Assembly: GCA_001683735.1 (NCBI GenBank)
Contig: LUGG01000002.1
Coordinates: 2,852,001-2,916,000 of the forward strand
Source: Grifola frondosa
Lineage: Eukaryota > Basidiomycota > Agaricomycetes > Polyporales > Grifolaceae
Length of the DNA stretch: 64,000 nt
Direction of reading: 5' to 3'
This document shows positions 46,802-57,852 of this stretch, one piece after another; within the stretch, counting starts at the first letter, position 1; the number at the start of each line of letters is the position of its first letter. Under the pieces are notes generated by a model that made no database searches, was not told the DNA's origin, and saw only the letters and a program-made list of their open reading frames with translations. Position numbers and translations under genes: made by a program.

Positions 46802-48794
46802 TTAGGCCTTAATCCGTCGGACTTCATACCTCACTTTCTCACTGTCCCGCAGCAAGACGATCACCTTGCCGGAGCTTTCCTCCCAATGATCAAGGCGCCG
46901 AAGCTTGCTGCATTTCCATGCAAGCACAGACGCGACCTCGTCGTTCTTGCGCACACGGCTGCGGTCGGAGAGGGAGATGGGCCCAGAGGGGTCCACAGAG
47001 ACCGAGGAGACTTCGTAGAAAAATCGCACGCCGTGGAACGTCGTGAGCTCCGGCATGTTCGCAAGCAAGGTGCCCACTCCATCTATTCGTTGGACAACCG
47101 TAGTCAGCAAATGCCGCTTGAGAAATGACATACATCATGCTACGCACGGCATTGGCGGCGACAATCGATGCTGGCTTGCTCCCATTGCCTTGTGCGGTGG
47201 CAGTAAGGGCACCAGGCCCTCCGCGCCTACCCAAGTCCAACCATGTTAACCTCGGCGCACATTCCGCCAGCCGCCGCACGTCCTCCATCTCGTTCCACCC
47301 CACGAGCTCGAGGCGCCTCACTGTATTCACGCCATACCTCTTTAGATTCGCAAGGAATACGTGGTCCCATGACGAGCCGCTCAGACGCACGCCCTTGATG
47401 ATCTCTAGCGGGCGGCCTCCAGGCGCATCGCACGGGCTCTGCAGAATCGCGCCCACGAGCTCCTTGCTCGCCTTGACCTCGCGCAAACGCGGCAGGCAAT
47501 TCGGCGGGAACACGAATGGCATGTGGGCACGGCCCGCGTCTGCGGTGCCAAATGCGATATCGAGGTGCAGCACTTCGAGGTTAGCGTGTGCGTAAAGGAA
47601 GGCTGCGCTAGCATCAAAGCCCGCGTGCGGAGTACACCAGAGATTGGTGAGTGTAAGAGATCGTAAGTTCGGCCACCTCCCACAGAGCAGGAAATCGTCT
47701 GCGACAGGGTTGAAGTATCCGGCCATTTGCCGCGCCGTGTACCCAATGTCGAGGACCTGAACGATGTGCTATTGGCCCTTCTATAATGGCGGGAAATAAT
47801 CAGGAGACACACCTCGAGATTCGGACAGTTGCTGAGCATCGCAGAAATGCGTGACAGGTCCGGGTTCCTTGTCGCGCCATAAGTATGTTTCGTGGAGTGA
47901 AGGCCAACAGTCTTCAGCTCACGTAACTGTGACTTGTTCGATCAGAGAAGAGAACTACGTTGTCGAAACTTACAACGGGAGGACGCGGCTTGCGGCTCGC
48001 ATCTTCTTCCACATCGACGTTGTTGCTGGCGAACACGAGATTATCGGTGATCTGGACCTCTTTCAAACTCTGGCACCTCGGAAGTGTGGGCCAGACATTG
48101 TCAATAGATATAGGCGAGTGGTTGCACGACCAAATAACAGAATCAAGGGCAGTCATTCTCGTAAGGGCAGAAACCAGAAAACGCGCATGCTTCATATGCA
48201 TGCCCAGCTCGTCATCCGAGGACTCAAGATCGGTGTCCGTAGTTAAAATATCCGAAGGCACAGATTCGGGCTCCGTAGAACGCTGATCAAGAATCTCCAG
48301 GCGGCGCACATTGCGCGGAGAGAGCGGTTGACGATGAGGTGATTCCACACGCTGAGGGAGCTGACTTTGCAGCGAATGACACGGTAGTCGTAGTGCCTCG
48401 GGAAGATGATGGTGTGCAAGCGGCGGCAGGACAGCGCAAGCGCGAGGAGATCACGTTTCGCGTCGACGTGGAAAACGATTGCGTCGAGGATTTCCGTTGG
48501 TTGGCGCGTGAGCATGCGGCGTGAAGGAGCGAGACCGACGAAGGGCTCGACTATGGTCAAGAGGTGCAGTGACAACTTGTGCTCCTCGGGGGTGAACTTG
48601 TACTGGCACCCGCCGATCCTCGAGGGGAGCACCGACAGCAGCTTGCGAAGGATATTCAAGGCGGTAAACGGATCCGTGCGGTCATACGACAGCGGGTTGA
48701 TGTCGACCACCTGCCGGACACCAGGCTTGCGGACACTTGCCTTTGGCGTGCCTCTGGTCCTCGACGACGCAGGCCGTGTAGTAGGGCTCGCCAT
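46802..48794 (-). CDS. F-box protein with LRR-like C-terminal part
   Basis: The start at 48794 (MASPTTRPASSRTRGTPKAS) precedes an F-box core, LTRQPTEILDAIVFHVDAKR, with LLALALSCRRLHTIIFPRHY. Repeats of LRR character follow: CPNLEVLDIGY, WPNLRSLTLTNLW, ANLEVLHLDIAFG, VNTVRRLELVGWNEMEDVRR, APRLTWLDLG. The end KVRYEVRRIKA is at 46802. The frame changes near 48325 between VWNHLIVNR and NVRRLEILDQR, again one missing base. Introns lie near 47905-47970, 47745-47810 and 47080-47140. It belongs to the F-box families that are expanded in Agaricomycetes and would supply substrates to an SCF ligase. Confidence 0.75.
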
Positions 48795-49253
48795 CGCCGT
48801 CGACGACAACCGTTGCACGAACAGCCACCCAAATACAACCGCAGTCTGCCATCGTGGTTTAAAGTCGATAAAGTCGATAAGAGCGTGTGATGATCCCGAT
48901 GGATCGCGAGCTTCCAATGCACCTGACGCACTTTCATGCAGTTTTTGCTTGGCTGTTGCAATATTTCCTACAAGCAAGGGACAATATCGAGTGTCAGCAG
49001 TCCTTAAGTGGATGCCTTCGTTTTTACAATCACAGGGAATGCGAGACTGCATGCTGCATGTCATGTTCATGAGATGTGCATAGACAACAATGCGAAGAAA
49101 TAAGTACGATGCGCGGCGAGACGGAATACAACCCAGAGTCTCCGACCATATGCATTTTGCGCCCACTAAGCCGCTCACAACTGCTCCAGACCTGCTCACC
49201 CGCTGCCCGCCAACGACGCGGCTCAACCGCCAGCCAAATCCAACAAGCTCCGC
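48795..49253. other. Intergenic, no gene seen
   Basis: 459 nt upstream of the F-box gene and downstream of RPL14, both on the minus strand. An open frame continues upstream of the F-box start but shows no conserved features. Confidence 0.4.
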
Positions 49254-50062
49254 TCATGCTGACGCCTTCGCGACGCTCTTGCGAACCTGATCCCGGCGGG
49301 CCTTCTTCGCGAGCATAACAGCGAAACGCTCGAAGTCGTTCAGTGACCGCCGCTTCGCGATAGCGGCACGCTTCTGCGCCCACGACGACTTCTGCCACTT
49401 CTCGACCGTTGCCTCCTTCTCGAGTTGTTTGCGGATGACGCCTGAGCCAGCGGCACGGGGAAGAGACTTCAGGACAAAAGGCGTAAGAGAAAGATGGCGG
49501 TATGGGAAGGATTGGCGGGGAACACCAGTTGTGGGGCCGTCGATGATTGCCTAGTACGAGAACAGAGGACACGATAAGGCGATTTGGGAGATTGAACAGT
49601 TGGTGCAAGGCAGCTCACCCGGTTGTGGTCAATGATCTCCGCGATCACGGCAATGTGGCCTTCCTGAGGACCAGACCCGAGGAGGACAACTGCAACCCAG
49701 ACAGAATCAGCTTAGAGGTCGAAGCCAACAGTAGGATGTACACCCGCCTCGGCCGACCTCGACGAAGCGCTTGAAGTTGGATTCTTGTTCCTGTTAGACC
49801 AAACATACCGTGAGTACTCACTGTAAATCGTCCGCACCAAGCCGTCCAACCCGCGTAAACCACCTAAGATCTCTGTCTGCCTCAAATATAGCTCCACCGC
49901 ATGGAAGGAACCCAAAACATATCACCTGTCCCACCCGCCATCCACCTTCCTCACCATCCATCCATCTCAAATCCCCTCACTTCCGACCGAAATTTCGAGA
50001 TCATGGAGTCATACGCGGGTCTTCGAGCGTGCTGGCAATATAGATGGACTACTCACGGGCAT
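49254..50062 (-). CDS. RPL14: 60S ribosomal protein L14 (eL14)
   Basis: A tiny first exon, ATG CCC at 50062-50057, is followed by an intron of about 265 nt, usual for ribosomal protein genes. Next come QESNFKRFVEVGR, then VVLLGSGPQEGHIAVIAEII with DHNR, and after another intron AIIDGPTTGVPRQSFPYRHL, SLTPFVLKSLPRAAGSGVIR, KWQKSSWAQKRAAIAKRR, to the basic tail KKARRDQVRKSVAKASA. The KOW-like N-terminal domain and the helical C-terminal extension match eL14 over its full length. The donor after EVGR reads GCGGGT, an unusual GC donor or a base error. A telobox-like motif lies 80 nt upstream of the start. Confidence 0.93.
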
Positions 50063-50141
50063 GGTGCGTCCTTGAGGATGTCGTTGTCTTCGGTTGTGGC
50101 GGCGAAGTCGATTTTCTGTTGGCGGAGTGGCCAAAACAAGG

Positions 50142-50150
50142 TTAGGGTTT
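50142..50150 (-). promoter_or_regulatory. Telobox-like motif upstream of RPL14
   Basis: TTAGGGTTT on the plus strand (AAACCCTAA read on the gene strand), about 80 nt upstream of the RPL14 start codon. Telomere-repeat-like boxes bound by Tbf1-type factors are known in ribosomal protein promoters of several fungi. Use here is inferred from position only. Confidence 0.5.
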
Positions 50151-50728
50151 ACATTTTTCTGCACGTGATTAAGACGCCCTGTAGCGCCGGGCAGTGGTGC
50201 GACTCAACGTCGGTCGTACCGACGAGCTCGACCGTAATAAGCCGTAATCATCTTCACAATCTCAAATTCTCGTCTTCATATCTTCGGGTGTAGCGGTGTG
50301 CATCCAGGGATGCTGTGGGGGGTTTCTTTCCACTGTGACTGCGTTGCGCGTCACGACTGCGAGATTTCTACAGCGCAGACGGCCCAGACGGTGAGATAAA
50401 AAGATAATGAGTGGCTGCTAATATGTAAGATACAGTAAAGTGCTTCCGGTGAGCATTGCTCTGCTTTAACGTACTCTATGAAGTGCTGCAAGGAAAACTG
50501 TAACCGCAATGATGGATAAATAGTGTGAACGATCCCCATCCCCGTGTACCTCTCTGTCCTTTGCCCCCTCTCATCAGGGGGGCCACCCTCCACGACAATG
50601 CAATCGCCAGCACCAACGTCTCAACGATAATTAGATGATATGATGTGTGACTCAGCTCGGCGGACGCAGATGTCGGGAATATCCCCAGCAAGGGCTTTAA
50701 GGCTGGGACGTCTATGGATATCACGAAC
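50151..50728. other. Intergenic, no gene seen
   Basis: The rest of the gap between RPL14 and the small membrane-protein gene, both on the minus strand. Nothing was recognised. Confidence 0.4.
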
Positions 50729-51066
50729 TCATGAGCTTGGTGCAGGTGCGGCTCCACCTATATCAGCCGGGATCCACTCCATAGAATCAGTAATCAGTTG
50801 AGGATGATGGGTTGGCTGTATGACTCACCATGGGCCTGTTTGCTGGCTTCATACCTCGCGGCCCATCCCTCTAGCACCTCTAGTCTCCGGACTTTCATCT
50901 CGTGGTATTCACGCAGCTGGCGTGCCTGCTCCTCCTTCAGCTTGTGAAATGACGCATCTAGTTCTTCGTGCCACGGATAGAGTACGGTTGTTTGGAAAAT
51001 AAGTGCAGAGGTTGCAATAGTGAGGTTAAAGTAGGGGAGGTAGTAGCGGATTATTGGGTGAACCAT
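50729..51066 (-). CDS. Small single-pass membrane protein with coiled coil
   Basis: Exon 1 (51066 to about 50829) encodes MVHPIIRYYLPYFNLTIATS with the hydrophobic stretch FNLTIATSALIFQTTVLY, then a charged helix (LDASFHKLKEEQARQLREYH, EMKVRRLEVLEGW) likely to form a coiled coil. A GTGAGT...ATATAG intron leads to a short exon ending GGAAPAPSS at 50729. Length is about 90 residues. The layout (N-terminal membrane anchor, long charged helix) is like small subunits of mitochondrial complexes such as ATP synthase subunit e, but the GxxxG motif of subunit e is missing, so I do not name it. Confidence 0.6.
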
Positions 51067-52264
51067 GACTTTTGGGTATGAAATGGAATGTACAAGATAT
51101 TCGCTGTGAGATGCAGCGGAGGGCGAGAGGGGAGACGACAGATGCGGAGAAAGATGTGTGCTGTGCCATCTTTTGGTATTTTACGCCGGAAGGTGGTGAG
51201 CCACCGACGGCCGAAAATTTCCGATCGCTCTTGTCCATCCGCCGGCCACGCGCCGGTCTTTCCCCGCACTGCGGTTTTTGAACGCACGACGGTCTACGAC
51301 GGTGACACCGACGACGCTTCCGCTGTTCAGAACGATCACGACGATTGCTGAGAAACTCTCGTGGCCGTTACATGTACCCTGCGCAATGTTCTTGACGATG
51401 CTCAAGCTACTCCGAGGCTCTAAGCTGGACACACCGGTAGTCGTCATCGGATCACACGACTTCGGACACACCTTCTCTCCGACATCGTCCTCAAAATCAC
51501 AGTCGTCCTACGGTTTTGACACATGAATACAACGTGCTCCAAGAGTCTACATGCAGAGCACTCAAGTACTCCATGTGCCCCATGTGCATGTCCGCCTTGG
51601 CATCGTTCGTGTCCAGGGCAAGCGCTAGACCGACATGTCCCAGCTCTGTCGGCATCAAATATTGCTCTTAGGCTAGGCTCGGGTCCTTGCCGTACCAAGC
51701 TGCCACTGTTATGGCAGATGGCTGCTATCTGATGTTCAATGCCACTCGTGTACTATAGCCAAAATGTGAGTGCTCGAATTTCATCGAGCAATCTCGGATG
51801 ACGTTGGGGCAAGTGATATGATGATTAAGTTATCACTCTTGGACAAGCTTGGTGGCGGTCTCGATTGCATCCTTGCATATGAATAGCGAGTCTCCATGGG
51901 GATGCAATCTTCAGGCATGCAACGATACAATTCGTGACTGCAACCACATACGTATATTTTCTTTCGCAGAACGGCCTATGAAGGATGGCATCCCTTACCG
52001 CGCGCATATTTGGTCAGACGCACGATATCTATCCACTCATCTCATTCTCGCGATATGAGATGTATTTCTACATGACTTACGAGCAGCCCAGTCTGGCAGG
52101 CAGTGTGTTACTGCCAAGCACCATACTTCTAGCCGATATCGAAGATTGGTCGCTTACTTGCCTATTCTACGTGCGTGCTGCGACATTGCTGCACATGGAG
52201 GCTCAATGCTGTGGCCAGACGGACCACCGGCAGTTTGCACTCGCTACGAACACTAGTTTGAAAG
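51067..52264. other. Intergenic, no gene recognised
   Basis: About 1.2 kb between divergent genes. Several open frames overlap here but none has conserved composition or splice-linked extensions. It should hold the promoters of the small membrane-protein gene and of the fungalysin gene. Confidence 0.4.
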
Positions 52265-54004
52265 ATGGTCTGTTTCAACAAGTTTTTCGCTTCCATCTTT
52301 GTTGCGGTGCTCTATGCTTCCGCTGTGCCGTTTTCCACGAGTTCTGAACACGCGACTCAGCGTGTCCGCAATATTGGCCGTGATTTCAAGATCGAGGCTT
52401 ATCATCCTGAGTCGTCCTACGAGGTGCGTCTATGATCCTATGTTATTGTGACTATGTTCCGATCGAACACAAATATAGACATTTGGGACCGGCATCGACC
52501 ATCCTCTGTCCAAGCGAGTCGATGCATCCATTGAAGACTCAGCGATAGCCTTCATTCAGTCGCATCTCGGTGTCGATACGGATGCTGTCCATGTCCGCTC
52601 CGCGTTCGCTGGTCAGGCTGCCCAGCATGTCTACGTCAAACAGCAAATCAACGGTGTCTCCGTCGCCAATGCTTTCGCCAATATAGCATTCAATAAAGAC
52701 AACAAAGTTGTCGCGTTTGGGTCTTCATTTGTTAAGGCTTGTAAGTAGTGTCAGTCTCTCATTTTCTGTCCTTGTGATTCAATATATGTTCTCTTAGCCA
52801 AGACACCGTCGGCTACTCCTTCTATCAATATTAAAGACGTTATTTCCACTGCTGAGTCTGTTCCTGGTGGCAAGTACGACACTGAGAACCATCCAACCCT
52901 TACTCTTGAATATCTTGTCAAGGATGATGGTTCGGTCGCCCTTACGCATGTGTTCCAGGTCGGTGACGAAGCGGCTGGAACCTGGTATCAGGCATTTGTC
53001 GATGCTCATTCCGGAGGGCTCGTCTCTATTGCGGACTTCGTCACGAAATCCGCTCGTAAGTTTGTTACATAATACTTGTTTGGAACGTACATTTTTTTTT
53101 CTGTCCAGTAACTTGTCCTTCCGATCACAAAGGAGGTCTTGACTCAAGCTTCGAGACTTTGACCGATCTACAAGGTCTTGGTGCATTACCTGATGGCTGG
53201 CGCAGCGATGGCACCACTTCCACGACTACGACTGCGTAAGCTGGTCGAAAAATCTGCTGAGCTCAAACCTGACGTTCATCTACCCGCGGAGTGCGAGCAC
53301 CGCCCCAGTATCACTGCAAATGCTAATGCTGCCCGCGTCAATGCACTCCACATCGTCAACTCGATTCATGATATTTCCTACAAATATTGATTTACGGAGG
53401 CGGCGTTCAATTTCCAGAACAACAACTTCGGCGGCGGTGGGAGCGGTAACGACCGCGTGAAGATGTCTGTGCAGGATTCTGCTGGGACTGACAACGCTGG
53501 TGAGGTTTCTTATGGCAGTTTCGACACCAGACTGGTCTTTAATTCTTTTTCTCAGATTTCTTGGCCCCGCTGATGGCCAGAGCGGACACATGCGCATGTT
53601 CTTGTGGGATCTAACGAGTCCGGAACGAGACGGTGCTCTTGAGAACGACCTCATCTCTCACGAAAATACCCACGGTATCACCAACAGAATGAGAGGTGGT
53701 GGTACAGGTTAGGGAACTTCCGCGTATAATGAGCTACCGTGTTGATATTATTGCTCAGGGCGGTGCCTGCAGACCACAGAGGCCGGTGGTCTTGGAGAAG
53801 GCTGGTCGGATGCTATGGCACAGTGCGTATATAATATTTTACCACTGCATGCAGTCTCGATACTAACGACACTGCAGGTTAGTTGGAGCAGACGATGACA
53901 GGGTCCCAGACTATGTGAAGGGGCAGTATTTATCAACGATCCAGCGGGCATCTCCACGACCCATACTCCTCAGTCACGACTTTGAACGAGGTGCACAACA
54001 TTGT
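52265..54004 (+). pseudogene. Fungalysin (M36 metallopeptidase), N-terminal part, disrupted
   Basis: The start at 52265 gives a signal peptide (FFASIFVAVLYASAVP) and the FTP propeptide (HVYVKQQINGVSVANAFANI, FQVGDEAAGTWYQAFVDAHS). The mature enzyme follows: ANANAARVNALHIVNSIHDI, FNFQNNNFGGGG, the zinc site HENTHGITNRM and CLQTTEAGGLGEGWSDAMA. Fungalysins are secreted zinc proteases. The reading is broken by a frame change near 53145, others in 53210-53280, a stop where KYG is expected (TGA at about 53389), and a missing C near 53566. The gene then stops matching after LNEVHNI at about 54004, where an inverted transporter repeat begins. The rest of the protease is found at 57304-57640. Confidence 0.88.
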
Positions 54005-54108
54005 AATCACTTCTCACGTCTCATTTTAAGGTGTTTGCAAGATAGAAAGCCGATCCCATGTCGAAGCAGCGGTTGAGCATGCTCGACAATAGGTTTGACA
54101 GAGCATAT

Positions 54109-54231
54109 CTATATATGACTTCTCTTGATCCTCTCAGCTTACCTTAGATTTATTAGCTTCCAGACGGCAGCCCGAGCCAGCACGCGAGAACCCGTCCCTT
54201 TCAAACGCGTCCTTAAAGTGCGCTCTGCGTC
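54109..54231 (-). pseudogene. Fragment of the TMEM242-like gene 3' end (inverted unit)
   Basis: The reverse complement of the same last-exon stretch found at 34757 and 38789, ending in the TATATAG stop block. Interrupted by small indels. Confidence 0.75.
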
Positions 54232-55200
54232 GGAACACCTCTTCCTCATCCACCTCTGAGATCTGAAAAGGCGAAGACAACAGCAAATGCACTAGAGGGG
54301 CTTCGGTTTGTGATGGTAATCGACGGTGAGATGTGCGGTTGCCCAGGCGAGAAGGGAGGAGAGAGAATCCATCGTAGGCCCAGCGAAAGTGTCAGTCGAG
54401 CGTTGCAGTCTGGCGTTGTTTGCAGTTGTTTGTCAAAGGCTTCGTTCCTGATCGAATCAAGCGTTCGTTCAAACTTCAAAGGTTCGACGACGACGGCAAA
54501 GGTATATCATATGGTCGACTATACCTCCAGAATCGGTGATTCTTTGCACCCCCTCCTCCAACAAAGAAGCTGCAGGTATTAGAATGCTAATGATCGCATG
54601 CGCAGGCGGCTTCGAATCCATGAGGCGTGTCGCAAAATGCGTGGCGGTCTGATTTCGCACCCTGCCACAATGTGAGAAGTACGGCGTAAGTATTCCACGT
54701 ACTTTGGATGAAGATGACGAAAACAGCTCGCGCCGACATAATCGCGACTGCGAATGGCGACAAGCAGAATAAGGACGGCAAATAGCCTTCGAGACTGCCA
54801 TTCGGAGCACGCTGCCATTCTAGAATGGAAGCTGTCCTACTCATTTGAGCAGACGAGTTTGCTTTAACCCGCAATGGCACCAACATAGGTAATTGATGGG
54901 CGGTATGATTGTAGGAAGCGGAATCCTTGCACCATATGGCTAGCATGACCAGTTTTTCCTTGGAGGGATCCTGAGGCCGCGTGCAAGCCGAATATGTTTC
55001 TGATTTCTGATCATGGGTGCTGGCCATCCGTCACGCATGCAGAGCACGATGCGTGCAACAGGACCATCGACCCTTAATTATGTTCTTCTCAATACGACTC
55101 GCATCCTCAATATAAACCTGATATCATGCTGTTTACACGACTGTCTGCCCTTCTGTCGACCCGCTACCCACCTCCTCCCATCTGCCGACACCTTCCACGA

Positions 55201-57186
55201 TGAAAATTAAATATCCAGCGTTCTATACGTTCGTGCATTACGATATACCTAGTTTGTTCGACGTTGACCGACCTCATTTCATGTAGCCAGCCGGACACAA
55301 GTCGTGATCGTTGCATGACCTGGTGAGCATGTCTGTAGCTCTACTGTCAACCGATACTGAGAGGAGCAGCTTCGCCACAGCCGGAATGTTTAGCGCAGTT
55401 TCGAGTTTGTGGTGCCGGAGGAACGCAGATGTCGCGCTTTCTGACATCTCACTAGGTGTTTTCTACGGCATGTTTGCGCTCACTAGTTTAGTCGGCGGCG
55501 GTATTTGCAACGGTGCGTACAAAAATAATAGAGATTGAGATTGGGTCTTCAAACACTACTTTCCTGCGACTGCGATCCAGGATGAATACTAATGTTTTAC
55601 ATTTGTGCACAGTGCTTGGACCAAAATTGACTGTGTTCCTCGGTACCCTCGGATACGCCTCTACGTCGGAGCGTTGTGGTGGTACGCCTATCGTCTTATC
55701 GCAACTGGTCGTCTAATAATTCTCCGAACCATGTAGCCTTCAAACTCAAGGAACTAGATGGTTCCTTATCTTCGCAGGCGCGATTCTCGGTATCACTTCT
55801 GCATTATCATGGTCCGCGCAGGGTTCGATCATGATGAGCTACCATCGAGAAGGACAAGGGAAAGGCGTTCGCGGTATTCTGGGCGATCTACCAATCTGGT
55901 TCCTTCATTGGTTCCATAATAGCACTGGCCATCAACATCGTCACGACGGTCTACAGCGGTCGCCACATCGACCTACATAGTAGTCCGTGTGTTCCATACA
56001 GGTAATATATATACCAAGTTAACCTGTGAACCCCTTACCCAGGTGTTCCTCTGATCATTTTGTGGGAATCGCCTCCTCCTTCCTCGTGTTGCTCCTAACA
56101 GGGTCATTCGCGCCGATAGTACCATCGTCAAGCTCGAGGCGACCTCTACCCGCACGAAGAGATCATCGGAATGTGGAACTTGCTCAAGGACTGGAGGATG
56201 CTCGGTGAGCGTCTCCCTACTACCGTCGTCGTTTCCTGTTGATCTCCAACCCGCTGCAGCATTGCTCCCGATATCCTTCGCATCGAGCTACTTCTACGCA
56301 TATCAGAGCGCGTTGAATGTGGCGCGGTTCGATGGACCCACGCGCGCGCTGAACGGAATACTGACGAGCGTTGGCTCGATTGTTGGTGCGTTGTTAATGG
56401 GCTGCCTCGTACTCGATACCAAGTTCCTGCACCGGCGCGCGCGGGGTACTTTGGTCTCGCGGTCGTCGCTATCATGACGATCATCGTATGGTCTATCGGT
56501 CTGTCGTGGCAGGTGACCTTCACGCGCAAGGACGATATCCCAGCGAACTTCATCAACTATAAGGACAAGGCGTATCGTGGGAAGGGCGCGTTGTACTTCT
56601 TCTGTGAGTGACTAAGACATGTGTCATGTGGTGAGCAGAGGGCTGAACCTATGCTGCAGACCCCCTTGTGGATGCGTGCCTTCAGGCGCTCGGGTCCTGG
56701 ACCTTGGGTGCGCTCACGAATGATCCCTTCAAGGCTGCTCGCTACGCTGGTCTATACAAGGCCATCCTGGGTGCGGTAAGCATAGTAGGATCTCTGGATC
56801 GCGCTTCGTTTATAAATGAGCTTTCTTTTCGTAGGCCGGTGCGGGAAGCTTCGGTATGGACGCTGTAGCTACACCACTTCTGAACGAGCACGTAAGTTCT
56901 ATTCTCTGCTTGGACGAGAAGAAACTGATCACTACGTGTGCAGCTTGCGAGCTGGATCCTAATGCTCGTCTCGTTCCCCTTTGCGTGGCTTGTCCTGCGC
57001 ACGGTGAAGGAAACGAACTACGAAGACGAGAAGGTACGTTTCGAACTGTGCTCCTTATCCGTTCGCGTTTGTCTGATCAGAGTGTAGGTCGTGTATATTG
57101 ACGATATCAAGAAGGACGAGCAGGAGAAGGACGGCGAGGAGGGCTCGATCGAGAAGGCGAGCATCAGCGCGAACGCGAATATGTGA
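55201..57186 (+). pseudogene. UNC93-like/DUF895 MFS transporter, copy E (inverted, decayed)
   Basis: The start MKIKYPAFYTFVH is at 55201. It is followed by FATAGMFSAVSSL, VLGPKLTVFLGTLGY, GTRWFLIFAGAILGITSALS and FASSYFYAYQSALNVARFD, SWQVTFTRKDDIPANFINY, YKDKAYRGKGALYFF and AGSFGMDAVATPLLNEH. It has the short C-terminus (NANM then TGA at 57184-57186) like copies B and C. Two bases are missing in the SYPLEK stretch near 55842, and the IVKLEAASAPHEE stretch near 56130-56165 is scrambled by indels, so the gene cannot encode a full transporter. Confidence 0.78.
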
Positions 57187-57303
57187 GGCGGCGCCACAAT
57201 CGAAATGAGGCGTAGACGTCTGTCATAGGGATCTTGTGATGACACTTTCGGTCATGTTTTTGATGATGTACATGTGTACGATGGGTAGTGTGACATGATG
57301 CGA

Positions 57304-57640
57304 TCACTCGTCAACGAACTTGGTTTCTCGACAGCGCTGGTCCGCCGTGAGTTGATGTGAAATATGTTCGTCTTGTTATATGTACATGCTGATGAGAGAT
57401 AATTGCTGACTCTGAACAGTGGTCCGGAGGGCAATATTGTATTCTTACATCTTTTCGTTATGCTCTGCCTCTCCAGCCCTGCAATCCGACCATCACCCCT
57501 GCACGCGATGCATGGATTTAGGCGACGCAAACCGGCATGACGGTACGAACAGGTGCACGTTGTGGGAGGCATTTGCGAGCCGCAGTCTTGGAGTTAACGA
57601 AAACCATAACGACGATAGCACGATTCCTGATAATTGCTAA
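57304..57640 (+). pseudogene. Fungalysin (M36 metallopeptidase), C-terminal part
   Basis: Right of the inverted unit the protease resumes with SLVNELGFSTALVR. An intron (GTGAGT...AACAG) follows, then GPEGNIVFLHLF, QPCNPTITPARDAWI, and in another frame NRHDGTNRCTLWEAFASRSL and NDDSTIPDNC to the stop at 57640. Two frame changes are needed near 57455 and 57520. Together with 52265-54004 it accounts for nearly the whole protein, lacking about a dozen residues at the break. Confidence 0.85.
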
Positions 57641-57852
57641 TTAATAAAGGGAGATTTAGGGTTTTCGTCGGAACGTTGTCACATTATTGAGTTGCCAAGT
57701 TCATTTCGGTATCTTAAGCTGTCCTCACCGATCCAGCAAATCAAAACAAAATTCCGATCAATGCGCGAACGCGTTATGATCACGTGCGATCAGTCACATC
57801 ACACCTGTGAGGTCGCGAACCGCGAGTCTCCTAATACGAGCAAAAGCATACG

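Larger units (their letters stand above)
54005..57303. repeat. Inverted transporter repeat unit inserted in the fungalysin gene
   Basis: This is one period of the 27-41 kb array in reverse orientation. Its left edge (GCAAGATAGAAAGCCGATCCC) is the reverse complement of the block at about 34927-34970, and its right edge (TAGTGTGACATGATGCG) matches the unit start mark. It contains the TMEM242-like tail fragment, the shared upstream block and transporter copy E. About 0.6 kb corresponding to 37820-38400 is missing. The hexamer ATCACT occurs at both edges. Confidence 0.85.

Noticed and set aside
54005..57303. Inverted unit as a Helitron or a TIR transposon
   Set aside because: No CTRR end with hairpin, no terminal inverted repeats and no transposase or helicase frame. 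The edges coincide with the junction between array units instead.
54000..57310. ATCACT at both edges as a target-site duplication
   Set aside because: Joining the flanks at the hexamer does not restore the protease: about a dozen codons are missing and the frame is wrong. It may be chance or microhomology.
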